From NCBI GenBank assembly GCA_015487985.1, contig WFOP01000165.1, positions 1 through 6,523 of the forward strand: a stretch of 6,523 nt of DNA, written 5' to 3'. Numbering within the stretch: position 1 is the stretch's first letter; every line of letters starts with the position of its first letter. Shown here one piece after another: positions 5,102-6,523 of this stretch. Position numbers and translations under genes: made by a program. The notes under the pieces were generated by a model. The model was given only the letters and a program-made list of their open reading frames with translations, was not told the origin of the DNA and ran no database searches. Source of the DNA: Hyphomicrobiales bacterium (GTDB lineage Bacteria; Pseudomonadota; Alphaproteobacteria; Rhizobiales; Devosiaceae).

Positions 5102-6247
5102 ATGTCCATTTCCGTCCGGCCCGCTGACCACGGTCCAGCCCGCAAGGATTTTCTCAACCTTCCCTATGTGATCCAGACAGACAATATACAATGGGCGCCC
5201 CCCTTGCTCACGCAGCAAAAGGCGTTGCTGGACACCAAAAAACACCCCTTTTTTGCCAACGCACAAATCAGGCTGTTTGTCGCCTATGACAACAACACCC
5301 CCGTTGGCCGCATCGCCGCCATCAACGATTTCAAGCACAATAAAATCCACGCTCAAACCACAACCCATTTCGGGTTTTTTGAGTGTATTGATGACACAAA
5401 AATTGCCACGGCCCTGTTTGAACAGGTCGAAAAATCCGCCCTTGACTGGGGGCATAATATGGTCCGCGGCCCGTTCAATCACTCGGTAAACGAAGAAATC
5501 GGGCTGCAGGTCAATGCCTTTGACACCCCCAATTTCATCATGATTCCGGGCAACCCGCCCTATTATGAAACGCTGGTGGAACAGGCGGGATATAGCGGAT
5601 GTATGGACCTTTATTGTTATAAGCTCGACGCCGGAGAAATGCGCAGAAAACTGCTCGATTCCGCCCCAAAAATCGAACGGCGCCTCAACATCACCATCCG
5701 CAAGGCACAAAAGAAAACCTTCGAACGCGATGCTCTTAAAATCTGGGAGGTTTATAACAAGGCATGGGAAAAAAACTGGTACTGGCTCCCCGCCACCAAA
5801 GACGAATTCATGCACACCGTTGCCGATCTGAAATCCATAATTGATTATGATCTGCTTTTTTTGGCGGAAAATCAAAAAGGGGAACTGGTGGGTTTCACCG
5901 TTGCCGTGCCAAACCTGAACGAAGCCATCATCAGGTTGCGCAACGGGCGCCTGCTGCCCTTTGGTATATTCAAACTGTTATGGCATTCACGCCCCGGGGC
6001 CATCAAGTCCATTCGCGTCTTGGTTATGGGGGTTCTGGAACAATATCGCGGGCGCGGCATTGATACTGTTCTTTATCATCACCAATACCGCGCAGCCCTT
6101 GCCAATGGCTATACCAGCGGCGAACTAAGTCAGGTACTCCAGTCCAATACCATGATGAATCGCGCCGCTGAACTCATGGGGGGCAGAAACTATAAAACCC
6201 ACCGCATTTACGAAAAACAAATCCTCAAACCTGGCGCCGGGCAATAG
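5102..6247 (+). CDS. GNAT-fold N-acyltransferase-like protein, YghO-like group
   Basis: The 381-residue cytoplasmic protein lacks a signal peptide or membrane span. The N-terminal half carries segments typical of the YghO-like group: the FLNLPYVIQ start (17-25), WAPPLL (31-36), the KKHPFF run (46-51), VGRIAAINDF (68-77), FGFFEC (90-95), VRGPFNHSVNEE (121-132) and a NPPYYETLVEQAGY stretch (151-164). The C-terminal half contains an acetyl-CoA-type loop: a strand (RVLVMGVL) and then EQYRGRGID (313-321), resembling the Q/R-x-x-G-x-G/A signature, and NTMMNRAAELMGG (349-361) matching the following helix. Two GNAT-like halves are likely. The group is often annotated only as N-acetyltransferase or hypothetical, and the substrate is unknown. 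Some GNAT-type proteins in Caulobacter are reported to N-acylate sphingoid bases; no serine palmitoyltransferase gene is present here to support that. The start is supported by GAGG five bases upstream. It overlaps the LysR-type gene by 23 bases, tail to tail. Confidence 0.8.
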   Translation: MSISVRPADHGPARKDFLNLPYVIQTDNIQWAPPLLTQQKALLDTKKHPFFANAQIRLFVAYDNNTPVGRIAAINDFKHNKIHAQTTTHFGFFECIDDTKIATALFEQVEKSALDWGHNMVRGPFNHSVNEEIGLQVNAFDTPNFIMIPGNPPYYETLVEQAGYSGCMDLYCYKLDAGEMRRKLLDSAPKIERRLNITIRKAQKKTFERDALKIWEVYNKAWEKNWYWLPATKDEFMHTVADLKSIIDYDLLFLAENQKGELVGFTVAVPNLNEAIIRLRNGRLLPFGIFKLLWHSRPGAIKSIRVLVMGVLEQYRGRGIDTVLYHHQYRAALANGYTSGELSQVLQSNTMMNRAAELMGGRNYKTHRIYEKQILKPGAGQ

Positions 6248-6523
6248 AAATCACCCAGTTTTTGAAACTGTTAAACCCGTCAATTTTTTCGCTGTTCTCA
6301 GGATAGGTCAGCATATAGGGGGCTGGCCCCGCCATTCGCCGCCCTGAAACCAGAACCAGAGCATGCCCCTCAAGCTCGCGCTTCACCACAAGCTCGGGCA
6401 CCAGCGCAACCCCCAGCCCCGCCATTGCCGCCTCTTTGACCATGTCAAAATGATCAAACCGCGCACCACGCAAAATTGTCCGCTGATCCACACTCCCTTG
6501 CCCCACACCCCCTTGATCCATAC
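6225..6523 (-). CDS. LysR-type transcriptional regulator, C-terminal part only
   Basis: The frame is open to the right edge, so only the last 99 or so residues are seen; the ATG at 6521 is internal. The visible part is the end of the effector-binding domain: a ligand-pocket helix FDHFDMVKEAAMAGLGVALVP, followed by LVVKRELEGHALVLV, matches the usual A-A-x-x-G-x-G-V-A-L-x-P...L-x-x-G-x-L-V pattern. The closing segment ends with YPE and then an FNSFKNWV helix, as in GcvA-like regulators. The DNA-binding domain lies outside the window, and so does any divergently read target gene. The stop at 6225 lies inside the end of the GNAT-fold gene. Confidence 0.85.
   Translation of the reverse strand, partial: MDQGGVGQGSVDQRTILRGARFDHFDMVKEAAMAGLGVALVPELVVKRELEGHALVLVSGRRMAGPAPYMLTYPENSEKIDGFNSFKNWVISIARRQV

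Noticed and set aside
5066..5875. A 269-codon open frame on the minus strand opposite the GNAT-fold gene
   Set aside because: It has no recognisable motif and no ribosome binding site, and the opposite strand has clear family motifs.
5102..6247. Naming the GNAT-fold protein a ceramide synthase
   Set aside because: There is no sphingolipid gene in the window and membership in the Caulobacter enzyme group cannot be shown from sequence by eye.
6256..6270. CAGTTT-TTG-AAACTG as a terminator for the GNAT-fold gene
   Set aside because: The stem has only six AT-rich pairs, the T-run lies about 12 bases further on, and it sits inside the LysR-type coding region; too weak to list.

Overview
The window looks like ordinary chromosomal DNA from an alphaproteobacterium. 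The supporting signs are a cytochrome c2-like class I cytochrome, an alpha/beta hydrolase-OsmC fusion, moderately GC-rich sequence, and compact genes with GGAGG-type ribosome binding sites. The lineage is an inference from gene types and cannot be narrowed to genus. No mobile element, CRISPR array, rRNA or tRNA was seen.

Layout from left to right. (1) Positions 1-1183 (+) hold an APC-superfamily amino acid permease that enters from the left edge already in its second membrane helix. (2) Converging on it at 1201-1932 (-) is a short-chain dehydrogenase that closely resembles the DHRS6/BDH2 type. (3) Upstream of that, on the same strand (2004-3233), is a fused serine hydrolase-OsmC protein; both may share a transcript, although a promoter candidate lies between them. 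(4) A Rho-independent terminator on the minus strand (3267-3302) separates this pair from a secreted cytochrome P460-family c-type haem protein (3444-4001, -). (5) A 199-base divergent control region (4002-4200) leads to a secreted class I cytochrome c (4201-4611, +). Nine bases later comes a small secreted four-cysteine protein (4621-4953, +) whose 5' part contains a strong terminator-like hairpin. (6) After a 148-base gap with a promoter candidate comes a 381-residue GNAT-fold protein of the YghO-like group (5102-6247, +). (7) The C-terminal end of a LysR-type regulator (6225-6523, -) overlaps it tail to tail and runs off the right edge.

The most coherent functional unit is the divergent periplasmic haem pair. 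A P460-family protein can oxidise hydroxylamine or bind NO, and a soluble cytochrome c is a plausible electron acceptor. The small secreted protein is probably an accessory, or a passenger on the same transcript. The rest looks like housekeeping or accessory metabolism: amino acid uptake, oxidation or reduction of a small hydroxy/keto acid, peroxide or thiol stress, and an acyltransferase of unknown substrate. No clearly new multi-gene system was found. The best leads are the haem pair with its small partner, the hairpin placed inside that partner's gene, and the palindrome wedged between ribosome binding site and start codon of the cytochrome c gene.
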